This document shows positions 1 through 8,260 of a DNA stretch of 47,976 nucleotides, in pieces (positions within the stretch are counted from its first letter, which is position 1; each line of letters starts with the position of its first letter). The translations under genes and the position numbers were made by a program. This DNA is from Mycobacterium sp. PO1 (lineage in GTDB: Bacteria > Actinomycetota > Actinomycetes > Mycobacteriales > Mycobacteriaceae), in contig NZ_BLTG01000071.1 in the NCBI RefSeq assembly GCF_017312405.1, positions 1 to 47,976 of the forward strand, given 5' to 3'. Under the pieces are notes generated by a model. The model worked only from the letters and a program-made list of their open reading frames with translations. It made no database searches and was not told the DNA's origin.

Positions 1-308
1 GACATCCCTTAGGAACTCAAACTTGGGCACGAACAGCACATCGCTGTGTCTTTAGCGATCTAAGTCGGCCGATCCGACACACGGTGAGCCGAACGTCGTC
101 ACCTTCAAGACTTGTCGTCTACTGCACGTGATCGCGCGCTTGCGGACATCAGCCTCGTCATCGCAGAGGTGTGTACCCAAAGCTGTGTACCCCAAGTATG
201 TACCTCACGGCGGTCCAGACAGTGCTAGACGGTGGGCGCCAGGAGAACCGGCGCCACCAGTCACCTGCGAACATCGCACTTCGGCAACGACGGCCGAATG
301 CTCTTTAA
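1..308. other. Non-coding end of a putative integrated element
   Basis: No open reading frame with a credible start and ribosome binding site is visible here. The stretch ends where the 3' part of a tRNA-Lys gene begins, without the 5' half of that tRNA. That is what is expected if this segment is the outer end of an element integrated into the tRNA gene. It contains a cluster of short direct repeats (171-204) and a small hairpin, TTCGGC at 281-286 pairing with GCCGAA at 293-298. The assignment to an element is inferred from the tRNA fragment; no integrase gene lies inside the window. Confidence 0.5.
171..204. repeat. Three short direct repeats, possible integrase arm-type sites
   Basis: A heptamer of the form RTGTACC starts at 171, 185 and 198, a 13-14 base spacing. 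The first two copies extend to GTGTACCC(C)AA. Short direct repeats about 105-140 bases from a tRNA att core are typical of tyrosine-integrase arm-type binding sites. That function is inferred from position only. Confidence 0.35.
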
Positions 309-345
309 CAGCGGGTCCGGGGTTCGAAACCCTGACGGCGCACCA
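309..345 (+). other. 3' fragment of tRNA-Lys, candidate attR core
   Basis: The bases form a complete T-arm and 3' acceptor strand. The T-stem CGGGG (318-322), loop TTCGAAA (323-329) and CCCTG (330-334) are followed by acceptor strand ACGGCGC (335-341) and ACCA (342-345). The block matches the 3' end of the mycobacterial tRNA-Lys sequence as I remember it, which begins GCGCCGT. No such 5' acceptor strand, D-arm or pairable anticodon stem lies upstream; GCGCC at 251-255 is too distant and pairs only partly. The gene is therefore a fragment, as left at one side of an integrated phage or island. In the intact locus this fragment would be the att core. From memory, mycobacteriophage Tweety integrates in a tRNA-Lys gene of M. 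smegmatis. Confidence 0.7.
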
Positions 346-378
346 CACAGAAACCCTGCTTCGGCGGGGTTTTTGTGG
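346..378 (+). terminator. Rho-independent terminator after the tRNA-Lys fragment
   Basis: Directly after the encoded CCA is a hairpin with stem AAACCCTGC, a TTCG tetraloop and GCGGGGTTT, including one G-T pair. It is followed by a T-run, and flanking CACAG/TTGTG bases extend the pairing. It would have ended the tRNA-Lys transcript and marks the chromosomal side of the integration junction. Confidence 0.8.
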
Positions 379-556
379 TTTCCGGGCCCATCCGGGCGGA
401 CAACTGTCCGGCACCTGTGGCGCCCAGCCGGGCAGAGTCGACCCGGGCAGGGTTGACCTCGTCCCCCCATCGCGTTCGCCCGATCGGACCAGCGTGGACC
501 GGAATTCTCCTACGATCAGCCGAAGCCGTCTCACGCCTAGCACCGAGGACACCGAC

Positions 557-2077
557 ATGACGGACTCGACGTTCCAGATGCTGGCCATCGGGCTGTATTT
601 CGCAGCGATGATCGCCATCGGCGTCTACGCCTACCGCCAGACCAGCGATCTGGACGACTACATGCTCGCCGGGCGCAAACTCAGCCCCGGCGTGGCGGCG
701 CTGTCCGCCGGAGCGTCCGACATGTCCGGCTGGTTGCTGCTCGGGGTGCCCGGCGCCATCTATGCCACCGGACTCGGGGAGTCGTGGATCGTGATCGGCC
801 TGGTCATCGGGGCGTATCTGAACTGGCGCTTCGTCGCCCCCCGCTTGCGCGCCTACACTGAGATCGCGAACAACTCGATCACCGTACCGAGCTTCTTCGA
901 GAACCGGCTGCGAGACCATTCGCACGTCCTGCGGATCGCAGCGGGCGCGATCATCCTGGTGTTCTTCACCTTCTACGTGTCGTCCGGCATGGTCGCGGGC
1001 GGAGTGTTCTTCGAGGCCACCTTCGGCTCGTCCTACCTGGTGGGCATGCTGCTGGTCGCCGGAATCACGTTGAGCTACACGCTGTTCGGTGGGTTCCTGG
1101 GAGCGACCCTCACCGACGTCGCACAAGGCCTGCTGATGCTCGCCACTCTCATCGCGGTTCCCGTCGTCACCATCATCGCTGCGGGCGGGCCCGGCGAGGT
1201 GATCGACGCGATCAACGCCGCCGACGCTGCGCACAACCTCGCAGACCCCGCTGACGAAATGCACCGCACCTCGCTGTTCTTCGGCGGCAGCGTGATGGCG
1301 ATCCTGTCCGCTGCGGCCTGGGGGCTCGGCTACTTCGGTCAGCCCCACATCATCGTCCGGTTCATGGCGCTGCGCTCCCCCGCCGACGCGAAGGCCGGCC
1401 GCCGCATCGGCATCAGCTGGATGGTGCTCAGCTCGGTCGGCGCCATTGCCACCGGATTCGCCGGCCTGGCGTACTTCTACAGTCGCGGCGAAACACTCGA
1501 CAACGCCGAGACGGTGTTTCTGCAACTGGCACAGGTGATGTTCCACCCGTTCGTGGCCGGAATCGTGCTCGCGGCGGTACTCGCGGCGATCATGTCGACG
1601 ATCTCCTCGCAGCTCATCGTCTGCTCCTCCGCACTGGTCGAAGACATCTACCGCGCGTTCGGCAAGGAAACCAGCCCGACCCGGCTGGTCAACTACGGCC
1701 GGTTGGGGGTGCTGACCGTCGCGGTGGTGGCGATGCTGCTCGCGTTGAACCCCGACGGGACGATTCTCGATCTGGTGGGATTCGCCTGGGCCGGCTTCGG
1801 CGCGGCGTTCGGCCCGCTGATCATCTTGTCGCTGTTCTGGCGCCGACTCACCTCGGCCGGCGCGATTGCCGGGATGCTCAGCGGCGCGGTGGTCGTCGGA
1901 GTCTGGGGCCAGACAGACGCGCTGGCCAGCGTGATGTACGAGATCGTTCCCGGCTTCATCGCCTGCGGTGTGGTGGCTGTGGCGGTGTCGCTGCTCACCA
2001 GACGCCAGAACGACGACATCGAACGCGAGTTCTCCGAGATGAACGCGGCGGTTCAGGAACCGGCTCCGGCTGCCTGA
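557..2077 (+). CDS. putP: Sodium/proline symporter (SSS family)
   Basis: A 506-residue inner-membrane protein of the sodium:solute symporter family, predicted to import proline with sodium. About 12-13 hydrophobic segments run through the chain. It carries PutP hallmarks: an N-terminal helix followed by DDYMLAGRKL, the GWLLLGVPGAIYATG segment, and the strongly conserved GYFGQPHIIVRF motif in the middle. The ATG at 557 is preferred because it follows GAGGAC at a good distance and starts directly before the first helix. The same frame stays open further upstream, but that stretch runs through the tRNA fragment and terminator and has no signs of coding. The gene stands alone, convergent with the secreted hydrolase downstream. 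The substrate is assigned by family resemblance; another solute is possible. Confidence 0.9.
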   Translation: MTDSTFQMLAIGLYFAAMIAIGVYAYRQTSDLDDYMLAGRKLSPGVAALSAGASDMSGWLLLGVPGAIYATGLGESWIVIGLVIGAYLNWRFVAPRLRAYTEIANNSITVPSFFENRLRDHSHVLRIAAGAIILVFFTFYVSSGMVAGGVFFEATFGSSYLVGMLLVAGITLSYTLFGGFLGATLTDVAQGLLMLATLIAVPVVTIIAAGGPGEVIDAINAADAAHNLADPADEMHRTSLFFGGSVMAILSAAAWGLGYFGQPHIIVRFMALRSPADAKAGRRIGISWMVLSSVGAIATGFAGLAYFYSRGETLDNAETVFLQLAQVMFHPFVAGIVLAAVLAAIMSTISSQLIVCSSALVEDIYRAFGKETSPTRLVNYGRLGVLTVAVVAMLLALNPDGTILDLVGFAWAGFGAAFGPLIILSLFWRRLTSAGAIAGMLSGAVVVGVWGQTDALASVMYEIVPGFIACGVVAVAVSLLTRRQNDDIEREFSEMNAAVQEPAPAA

Positions 2078-2137
2078 GCGGCCCGCCCCCTCCAAGGCTT
2101 TCCCCGCAGACGCTTCCCCGGAGACCAGCGCGGCGGG

Positions 2138-4843
2138 TCAGGCGACCGCCATGCCCACCGTCAGCCCTGCCACACCGCCCACCTCGGCTGCGACGGTCGG
2201 CAGCGCCAGCTCGACGGCCTCGACGTTGATGAAGCCAAGTTGGAGCAGGTTCTCGTACGGCGTGGCCGAACCCACCAACTGCAGCTTGAGCTGCGAGTCC
2301 GGCGCCATCGTGTAGGCGATCTGCTCCAGGTCGATGGAGACGGTGTGCGTGCGGCCGTCGAGCGTCACCGGGATGGGTGTCACCAGGTTGCCCAACACCA
2401 AGCCGGTGGTTTCGTCGACCAACTGCCCGTAGATGTGTCGACTCGTCCCCAGGCCCGAGTACGTGATGGTCAGCTCGGGCGCGCCCACGATCTGCACGGT
2501 GGCTTCCGGGGACGGCACCTCGACGTCGATGGCCAGCGCGGCTTCCGAAGCCAGGGCCGGAGACACCAGAAGCGGTGTGGGCGACTGCGTCTGCGGCCCG
2601 GAACCGCCCAGCAGCGGCAGGATCGGCAGGAACCCGCCGGCCCCGGCGACGACGAGGGACTCTCCGTAGAACGCCGGATCCGACGGCAGCAGATCCGAGA
2701 AGAAATAGTCACCGTTCTGGTCGAACCACTCGAACCGTGGTCCGGTGGGCACCAATTCGTTTCCGTTGACGTACTTGTCGAGCCAATCCAGCGTCGAGTC
2801 GATCAGCAGGGGGGTCTGCAACGGGCTGATCGGGTCCAGGCAGACGCCGTGACCACCGCACGCCCAGATCATGTCGACCGGGGTGCCGGCGGCCTCCAGC
2901 AACATCGCGTTGGTGACGGCCTGCGCCAGGGTGAACAGACCGTCGGCGGTGCCCTGGATCAGCAGCGTGGGCGCGGTGATGCCGCTCACCAGCACGGTGG
3001 GACCGCTGCTGGCCAGGATGGCCTGCTGGGTCTCGGTGATGAATCCCAGCAGATCGCCGAGGATGATGGCCGGGTAGATCTGCGAGTTGATTCGGGCGCC
3101 GCCCTCCAGCAGATCCAGTCCCAGCAGGGTCGCCCAGGCGGTCTTGAACGCCTCGGTGGGATACAACGCCTCGTTCAGCGAGTTCCACGCGATCACCGGG
3201 ACGATGGCCTCGATCCTGTCGTCGATGCCCGCGGACACCAACTGGATTCCACCACCGTAGGAACCGCCCACCATGCCGACCACGGGGTCGCCGGGACCGT
3301 CGAGCAGTGTCTCCGGGCGGGTCGCAACCCAGTCCAGGATGGCCTGCACGTCGCGGCCCTCGAAGAACGGGTTGTCCAACTGCAGCACGCCGCCGGACGC
3401 GAACTCGCCACGCGGATCCCAGGTCACCACGTTGTACCCGGCGTCCCGCAGCGGCACCAGTCCCGGCACCAGGTTGAACACCGTCGTCACGGAGGTGGGG
3501 TCGATGTTGCCCGGGTCGCCCAGACCCGGCCCATTCAGCACCGTCGACGCGGTTTCGCCGGCCTGCAGACCCGAGGCCGGGAAGAAGTTCGTGCTGATCT
3601 GTACCCCGTCGAACGACGTCACCATCGTGGTGAAGGCGACCGGCGCACCGGCCGGCACCAGTTCGCCGACATTGACGTCGATCGGTGCGATCACCCGGTA
3701 TCCGATGAACGGTTGCAGGATGGTGCCCAGGATCGGAATCTGCTGCAGACCGAGGACGATCGGCTGGACGAAGTCACCCAGCAGTGGAATCTGCTCCAGG
3801 AAGCGCACCAGCCCGGTCTGCTCGCTGACCATCACCGTGAACTGCTCGATGCCACCGGACTCGACGACCGACAGGTCGGGCAGGAACGAGAAGCTGCCGT
3901 CTTCGGCGAGGGTGATCTTGCCGCCCTGGTTCGGCTCGTCGATGATGGTGTAGATCAACGGGTTTCCCCGCGAATCGGTGGCGCCGACGTTGCCGTAGAT
4001 GACCCCGTCGAGGAACTCGAGTACGGGGTTCACCGAGACCGGACCGCTCTCGAGTTCGCGACGGGCGGCCGCTGCCATCGCCCACTCCATGGGCGAGTTC
4101 ATCGGCGGAGCCGCCGGCCCCCCACCGGCGAACGGGCTGAGCAGCCCGACCATCTCGGTGAGGGCGACGTCTGGCACGGCCGCCGTGGCGTCGACGGACT
4201 CTTCGGCGGCAGCCGTCTGCTCGGCCGGCGCTGTCTGTTCGGTGCCCGCACGGCCGGCGACGGCCTCGGGGGTGGCCAGCCATTCGACGGCTTGGTCCTG
4301 CCGCTCGGCCGCGAGTTCGGCATCGACCTCGTCGCTCACTACTGTCGAGTCGACCCCGTCGCTGGGAGCCGCCGAGTCGACGTCGTCGACCACCTCCGCG
4401 GGGGCTTCCGACTCCGCGGACGCATAGCCGCCGCTGTCTGCCGGATCGTCCCCGTCCACGTCTCCGTCAGCTTCGAGACCCTCGTCGACGCCGAGATCGG
4501 CGTCGAGGTCTTCGCTGTCCCCAGCCGTGTCGTCGCCGTCGTCGCTCTCCGAAGCGTCGTCGCCCTCGGACGCGTCAGCGGCCTCGTCACTGTCCGAGGC
4601 ATCGTCACTGTCCGAGGCATCGTCGCCGTCGCCCGCATTCGCCGAGGGGCTCGAAGCGCCGGCGGTCGAACTGTCGGTACCGCCTGTGGAGGAGCCTGCC
4701 GAACTACCCGACGACGCACTCGAACCCGACTCTCCGGAGCCGGTGTCCGCAGCCGCGACACCGTAGCCCGTCAGGACCGCAGCCCCGACGCCCAGGGCGA
4801 CCGCGAGGCCACCGATCCGACCGACATGTGCCGCTGCGCTCAT
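2138..4843 (-). CDS. Large secreted alpha/beta hydrolase, S15/CocE-like
   Basis: A 901-residue exported protein. Residues 1-32 form a signal peptide ending AVAAADT-like. It is followed by about 200 residues rich in Asp, Ser, Glu, Ala and Gly with SD/DD runs, probably a disordered linker. An Ig/cadherin-like segment comes around residues 290-370 (NPLIYTI...GSFSFLPD). Then comes an alpha/beta hydrolase of the X-Pro dipeptidyl-peptidase (S15) class, with the nucleophile elbow GGSYGGG (Ser ~528), Asp ~634 in GTADGLF and His ~665 in CGGHGVC. The C-terminal ~130 residues look like the beta-sandwich domain usual in that family. The start at 4843 is chosen for GGGAGGACGTT just upstream; the longer frame to 4933 adds no signal-like sequence. 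It likely acts on peptides or esters outside the membrane; the real substrate is unknown. Confidence 0.85.
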   Translation of the reverse strand: MSAAAHVGRIGGLAVALGVGAAVLTGYGVAAADTGSGESGSSASSGSSAGSSTGGTDSSTAGASSPSANAGDGDDASDSDDASDSDEAADASEGDDASESDDGDDTAGDSEDLDADLGVDEGLEADGDVDGDDPADSGGYASAESEAPAEVVDDVDSAAPSDGVDSTVVSDEVDAELAAERQDQAVEWLATPEAVAGRAGTEQTAPAEQTAAAEESVDATAAVPDVALTEMVGLLSPFAGGGPAAPPMNSPMEWAMAAAARRELESGPVSVNPVLEFLDGVIYGNVGATDSRGNPLIYTIIDEPNQGGKITLAEDGSFSFLPDLSVVESGGIEQFTVMVSEQTGLVRFLEQIPLLGDFVQPIVLGLQQIPILGTILQPFIGYRVIAPIDVNVGELVPAGAPVAFTTMVTSFDGVQISTNFFPASGLQAGETASTVLNGPGLGDPGNIDPTSVTTVFNLVPGLVPLRDAGYNVVTWDPRGEFASGGVLQLDNPFFEGRDVQAILDWVATRPETLLDGPGDPVVGMVGGSYGGGIQLVSAGIDDRIEAIVPVIAWNSLNEALYPTEAFKTAWATLLGLDLLEGGARINSQIYPAIILGDLLGFITETQQAILASSGPTVLVSGITAPTLLIQGTADGLFTLAQAVTNAMLLEAAGTPVDMIWACGGHGVCLDPISPLQTPLLIDSTLDWLDKYVNGNELVPTGPRFEWFDQNGDYFFSDLLPSDPAFYGESLVVAGAGGFLPILPLLGGSGPQTQSPTPLLVSPALASEAALAIDVEVPSPEATVQIVGAPELTITYSGLGTSRHIYGQLVDETTGLVLGNLVTPIPVTLDGRTHTVSIDLEQIAYTMAPDSQLKLQLVGSATPYENLLQLGFINVEAVELALPTVAAEVGGVAGLTVGMAVA

Positions 4844-5105
4844 AACGTCCTCCCACCGACCCGCGAATGCCGGGCAAATATATGCCGCGTCAATAGTCGG
4901 GCACCGGGGATTGCCGAAAAGTGTCACAGGCAAATGGCAATTGGTACGCGCGTGCAGTATTCGGGGAGTCGCTCAGAAGACGCTGTCGTCAGCGAAATCG
5001 CCGTGACGAGGGCTGGCAAAGTTGTCTGATGTCACCAGATGGCCATGAGACGAAGCGGCCGCACAGCCTCAGCCCTCGTCGCCGGGCACGTTCGGCCGAC
5101 CGTGA

Positions 5106-5492
5106 TCAACGACGCGGAGCGAACCCGCCCGGACCGGGCTGACCGAGCAGCGGGTTGCCCTGGCCCGCACCAGGCTGCCCGGCATGCTCGCGTTGATGCT
5201 GCTGAATCGCCTGAACCAGCGGGTTGTCCTTCATCAACTGGCGCCGGTCTTCTTCGGAGAGCTCGTAGAAGGTCCACATCCCCCATGCGGCCGGCCGGAT
5301 GTAGAGCGTCACCTTCTGCCGCTTGCGGGTGTTCTGCGGAAGCATCGCCGGAACGGGCACGACCCGATCGAGCGTGACGGCGCCCACCAACTCCTGGGCG
5401 AGCTTGTCGATGTCAGCCGAGTCCTGGAGTTCGTACACCGAGGACTGGTGACTCGGCTGCGTCGCGCCCTGGAGGGCCAGGAACCAGGCCAT
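5106..5492 (-). CDS. Conserved hypothetical protein, 128 aa
   Basis: A small protein of unknown function. The ATG at 5492 follows a textbook AAAGGAGG site, which rules out the longer frame reaching 5633. The N-terminal part (MAWFLALQGATQ, then EDSAD-type acidic stretch and DRVVPVPAMLPQNTRKRQKVTLYIRPAAWGMW) looks like a compact folded domain. The last ~30 residues are Gln, Pro and Gly rich (QQHQREHAGQPGAG...) and probably disordered. It has no signal peptide or membrane segment, so it is probably cytoplasmic. I do not recognise a characterised family. It is monocistronic, with about 260 bases separating it from the secreted hydrolase. Confidence 0.75.
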   Translation of the reverse strand: MAWFLALQGATQPSHQSSVYELQDSADIDKLAQELVGAVTLDRVVPVPAMLPQNTRKRQKVTLYIRPAAWGMWTFYELSEEDRRQLMKDNPLVQAIQQHQREHAGQPGAGQGNPLLGQPGPGGFAPRR

Positions 5493-5869
5493 GCCGGCCT
5501 CCTTTGCTGTCGTGGACAGCGCCAGCGTAGAGGACGCGCCGGCCGCGGCGCTTGCCAGCACCTCCCGACTTCCCGACACACGGCGCACGGCGGATGTGCG
5601 ACACGAGGTATCCAGCGATCGGTTTACGTTCACGAAAATTCTGGGGATTTCTCGGCCGAGCGCCCCGACACTGTGCTAGAGCTCACTGCCCGCGTGGCGA
5701 TCGCAAGCTGGTCACGATTGCCCCGATGGTAACCATAGAGATGGCTGCGCGAATATTAACGGCACGTGCGCTGGGAAAAGAGCCACCACAGTGCTATGGT
5801 TGCCGTTAGCTGTTGAACATGGTCCCTACATCGGGCAAACCATGGACGGGTGAATCGAGGAATTAGCTG
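5493..5869. promoter_or_regulatory. Intergenic region with inverted repeats
   Basis: No strong gene is visible. There is a perfect odd palindrome ATGGTAACCAT at 5726-5736. A related inverted copy, CTATGGTTGCC, lies at 5794-5804 and pairs with GGTAACCATAG at 5729-5739 (one mismatch). A TATGGT hexamer in the second copy could be a -10 box for the small frame that follows. The pair of sites around a possible promoter suggests an operator, which is an inference. Confidence 0.3.
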
Positions 5870-6040
5870 ATGGCAGGCCTGGCCGATCCGGCGCCGATGG
5901 GGACCGGTGGTGAGAACTCAGCTGATCACGTGACTGGCCAACACCCGGTCGCGATCCGTACCTGCTCCCGGCTGGGCCGGGTGGCCAACCCGCCCGGCTT
6001 CACGTTCCCGACGTGGCTGCGAGGTGGCCGGCGGCGCTGA
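5870..6040 (+). CDS. Possible small protein, 56 aa
   Basis: A short frame starting at ATG 5870, with GAGGA about 8 bases upstream and a TATGGT -10-like box roughly 70 bases before it. The product begins MAGLADPAPMGTGGE, contains one Cys and ends in a basic RGGRRR tail. It finishes 10 bases before the end of the convergent DUF3618-type gene. I do not recognise a family, and frames of this size arise by chance in GC-rich DNA. The ribosome binding site and the otherwise empty surroundings are the only support. Confidence 0.35.
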   Translation: MAGLADPAPMGTGGENSADHVTGQHPVAIRTCSRLGRVANPPGFTFPTWLRGGRRR

Positions 6041-6049
6041 ATCGTCCGC

Positions 6050-6277
6050 TCAGGGCTGGCGGAGGCGGCGCACGGTCACGACGATGACCACCAGTCCGAC
6101 ACCGGCCAGCGACGCCGCCACGGCCGGTTGGCGAACGAACCGCACCACCCCCGCCTTCAGATCGTCGGCGAGCCGGCGCGGGTTGGCGCGGGCAGCGAGA
6201 GAATCCACGGTCAGGGCCAACTGCTCCCGGGCCTCGTCGATCTCAGCCTTGATGCTGTCGGGATCGCGGTCCGCCAC
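6050..6277 (-). CDS. Small membrane protein, DUF3618 type (Rv2520c-like)
   Basis: A 75-residue protein. The N-terminal half is charged and helical (DPDSIKAEIDEAREQLALTVDSLAARANPRRLADDLKAG) and the C-terminal end is one transmembrane helix (AAVAASLAGVGLVVIVVTV) closing with a basic tail. This matches the DUF3618 pattern of small mycobacterial membrane proteins and the position of Rv2520c beside bcp in M. tuberculosis. The start is GTG at 6277, preceded by GGAGG. It is divergent from bcp across about 180 bases. Its function is unknown; such proteins may be membrane-anchored scaffolds. Confidence 0.85.
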   Translation of the reverse strand: MADRDPDSIKAEIDEAREQLALTVDSLAARANPRRLADDLKAGVVRFVRQPAVAASLAGVGLVVIVVTVRRLRQP

Positions 6278-6460
6278 ATCTGCCTCCGTGCCTCATCGCC
6301 TACTGTGCTCATCCACCGACGGCGCGCCTGTTCACCGACAGTGCGCCCATCGACCAACGGTGTCGTCCTGCCGCACTACCCTAGATCAGCCGGGGCGAGA
6401 CCGAGCGCGCCGGTCGCTTCAGATCGCACCGGACCCCGCGACACCGGAGGACAGCTACCC

Positions 6461-6934
6461 ATGCCGCAGACCCCTCGCCTCGAAGTAGGCGACACCGCTC
6501 CCGCTTTCAGCCTGCCCGACGCCGACGGCAACACCGTCGAACTCTCGGACTACAAGGGCCGCAAAGTCATCGTGTACTTCTACCCGGCCGCGTCCACCCC
6601 CGGCTGCACCAAGGAGGCCTGTGACTTCCGGGACAACCTCGCCGAGCTCAACGACGCCGGTCTGGACGTCGTCGGCATCTCACCGGACAAACCCGAGAAA
6701 CTGGCGAAGTTCCGCGACAAGGAGGGCCTGACGTTCCCGTTGCTGGCCGACCCCGACCGCACAGTGCTCGAGGCCTGGGGCGCCTACGGCGAGAAGACCA
6801 TGTACGGCAAAACCGTGCAGGGCGTCATCCGGTCGACCTTCGTCGTCGACGAGAAAGGCAAGATCGCGTTGGCGCAGTACAACATCCGCGCGACGGGCCA
6901 TGTCGCCAAGTTACGTCGCGATTTGTCGGTCTGA
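6461..6934 (+). CDS. bcp: Thioredoxin-dependent peroxidase, Bcp/PrxQ family
   Basis: A 157-residue cytoplasmic peroxiredoxin that reduces hydroperoxides with electrons from thioredoxin. The active-site motif YPAASTPGCTKEAC is intact, with the peroxidatic Cys at 49 and the resolving Cys at 54, the usual PrxQ spacing. The conserved Arg of the family lies near residue 122 (GVIRSTFVVD). The length is typical. GGAGGACA stands nine bases before the ATG. It corresponds in position to Rv2521. Its 3' end overlaps the convergent M20 peptidase gene by 24 bases. Confidence 0.93.
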   Translation: MPQTPRLEVGDTAPAFSLPDADGNTVELSDYKGRKVIVYFYPAASTPGCTKEACDFRDNLAELNDAGLDVVGISPDKPEKLAKFRDKEGLTFPLLADPDRTVLEAWGAYGEKTMYGKTVQGVIRSTFVVDEKGKIALAQYNIRATGHVAKLRRDLSV

Positions 6935-8260
6935 TCCAGCCAACCGGTCCAGTAGCAGCGCTTCGGCGGTCGCCGCCCGCTCCAGCACGCCGAGGTGCAG
7001 GCTCTCGTTGATGCTGTGCGCCTGGGTGTCGGGGTCCTCGACCCCCGTCACCAGAATCTTGGCGTCCGGAAACGCCGAAGCGAACGCGGCGATGAACGGA
7101 ATCGAGCCGCCCACTCCGGCGTCGATTGCGTCGTTCCCCCAGGCTTGGCGAAAGGCCGCACGCGCCGCTTCATAGACGGGCCCGCTCGGGTCGATCGCAT
7201 ACGGCTCGCCGACGTCGCCGGGCGTCACGGTGACCAGCGCACCCCAGGGTGTGTGCTGCTCGAGGTGGCGGGTGAGCGCAGCCAGGTGTTCGGCGGCGTC
7301 ACCGCCCGGCGCCACCCGCATGCTCACCTTGGCGCGGGCGCGTGGTGTCAAGGTGTTGGACGCCTTGGCGATCGGCGTGGTGTCGATGCCGACGACGGTG
7401 ATCGCCGGTTTCGCCCACAGGCGCTGCGCCACCGAGCCCGAACCGATCTCCTGCACACCGTCGAGCAGACCGGTGTCGGCCCGCACCCGTTCCGGGGTGT
7501 ACTCGACGGGTGCGGCAGTCGATTCGTGCAACCCGTCGACCGCGACGTTGCCCTCGTCGTCGTGCAGGCTGGCCAGCAGCCGCACCAGCACGCTCAACGC
7601 GTCGGGCACGACACCACCCCACATGCCCGAGTGCAGCCCGTGGTCGAGCGTGGCGACCTCCACGATGCAATCGGCCAGCCCGCGCAGCGACACCGTCAGC
7701 GACGGAACCTCGGTGCTCCAGTTGTCGGAGTCGGCGATCACGATGACATCGGCGGCCAGGGCGTCGCGGTGCGCGGCCAGTAGCCGCGACAACGACGGGG
7801 AGCCTGACTCCTCTTCGCCCTCGACGAAGACCGTCACCCCGACCGGCGGGTTCCCACCGTGCGCACGGAAAGCAGCCAGATGTGTGGCGATGCCCGCCTT
7901 GTCGTCGGCGGTCCCGCGGCCGTAGAGCCGTCCGTCGCGTTCAGTCGGCTCGAACGGCTCCGAATGCCACTGAGACCGATCACCTTCCGGCTGCACGTCG
8001 TGGTGGGCGTACAGCAGAACCGTCGGGGCGCCGGGCGGCGGGGGGTGGTGCGCGATGACAGCGGGGGCGCCACCTTCGGCCACGATGCGTACGTCACCGA
8101 ATCCGGCCTCCGACAACAACTTCGCCACCTCTTCGGCGCTGCGCTGCACCTCGCCGCGGCGGTCGGGGTCGGCCCACACCGACTCGATGCGTACCAGGTT
8201 CTCGAGATCGGCGCGCACCGCTGGGAGCACGTCGCGCACCCGCGCCGGGATGTCAGTCAT
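6911..8260 (-). CDS. M20 family metallopeptidase (dipeptidase), Rv2522c-like
   Basis: A 449-residue zinc peptidase of the M20/ArgE/CPG2 clan, predicted to cleave dipeptides or related amides in the cytoplasm. Visible motifs include the metal ligand motif YAHHDVQP (His86, Asp88), GRGTADDKAG with bridging Asp119, the catalytic pair Glu150-Glu151 in VEGEEESGS, the dimerisation-domain DHGLHSG, and GGSIPFIAAF near the end. The length is normal. It starts at ATG 8260 and overlaps the end of the transporter gene by 8 bases (ATGACTGA), so the two are probably co-translated. The position matches Rv2522c. Confidence 0.9.
   Translation of the reverse strand: MTDIPARVRDVLPAVRADLENLVRIESVWADPDRRGEVQRSAEEVAKLLSEAGFGDVRIVAEGGAPAVIAHHPPPPGAPTVLLYAHHDVQPEGDRSQWHSEPFEPTERDGRLYGRGTADDKAGIATHLAAFRAHGGNPPVGVTVFVEGEEESGSPSLSRLLAAHRDALAADVIVIADSDNWSTEVPSLTVSLRGLADCIVEVATLDHGLHSGMWGGVVPDALSVLVRLLASLHDDEGNVAVDGLHESTAAPVEYTPERVRADTGLLDGVQEIGSGSVAQRLWAKPAITVVGIDTTPIAKASNTLTPRARAKVSMRVAPGGDAAEHLAALTRHLEQHTPWGALVTVTPGDVGEPYAIDPSGPVYEAARAAFRQAWGNDAIDAGVGGSIPFIAAFASAFPDAKILVTGVEDPDTQAHSINESLHLGVLERAATAEALLLDRLAGSDRQIAT

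Noticed and set aside
251..345. A complete 95-base long-variable-arm tRNA beginning at GCGCC (251)
   Set aside because: Only five acceptor pairs form, and no D-arm or anticodon stem can be drawn. The 3' part matches tRNA-Lys, which has a short variable loop.
305..2095. 596-codon frame antisense to putP
   Set aside because: It runs through the tRNA fragment and terminator and has no recognisable protein features.
2240..5029. 929-codon open frame on the plus strand opposite the secreted hydrolase
   Set aside because: The composition (Arg, Gln, His, Gly, Val) and lack of any domain mark it as a shadow. The minus-strand gene has a signal peptide, catalytic triad and strong ribosome site.
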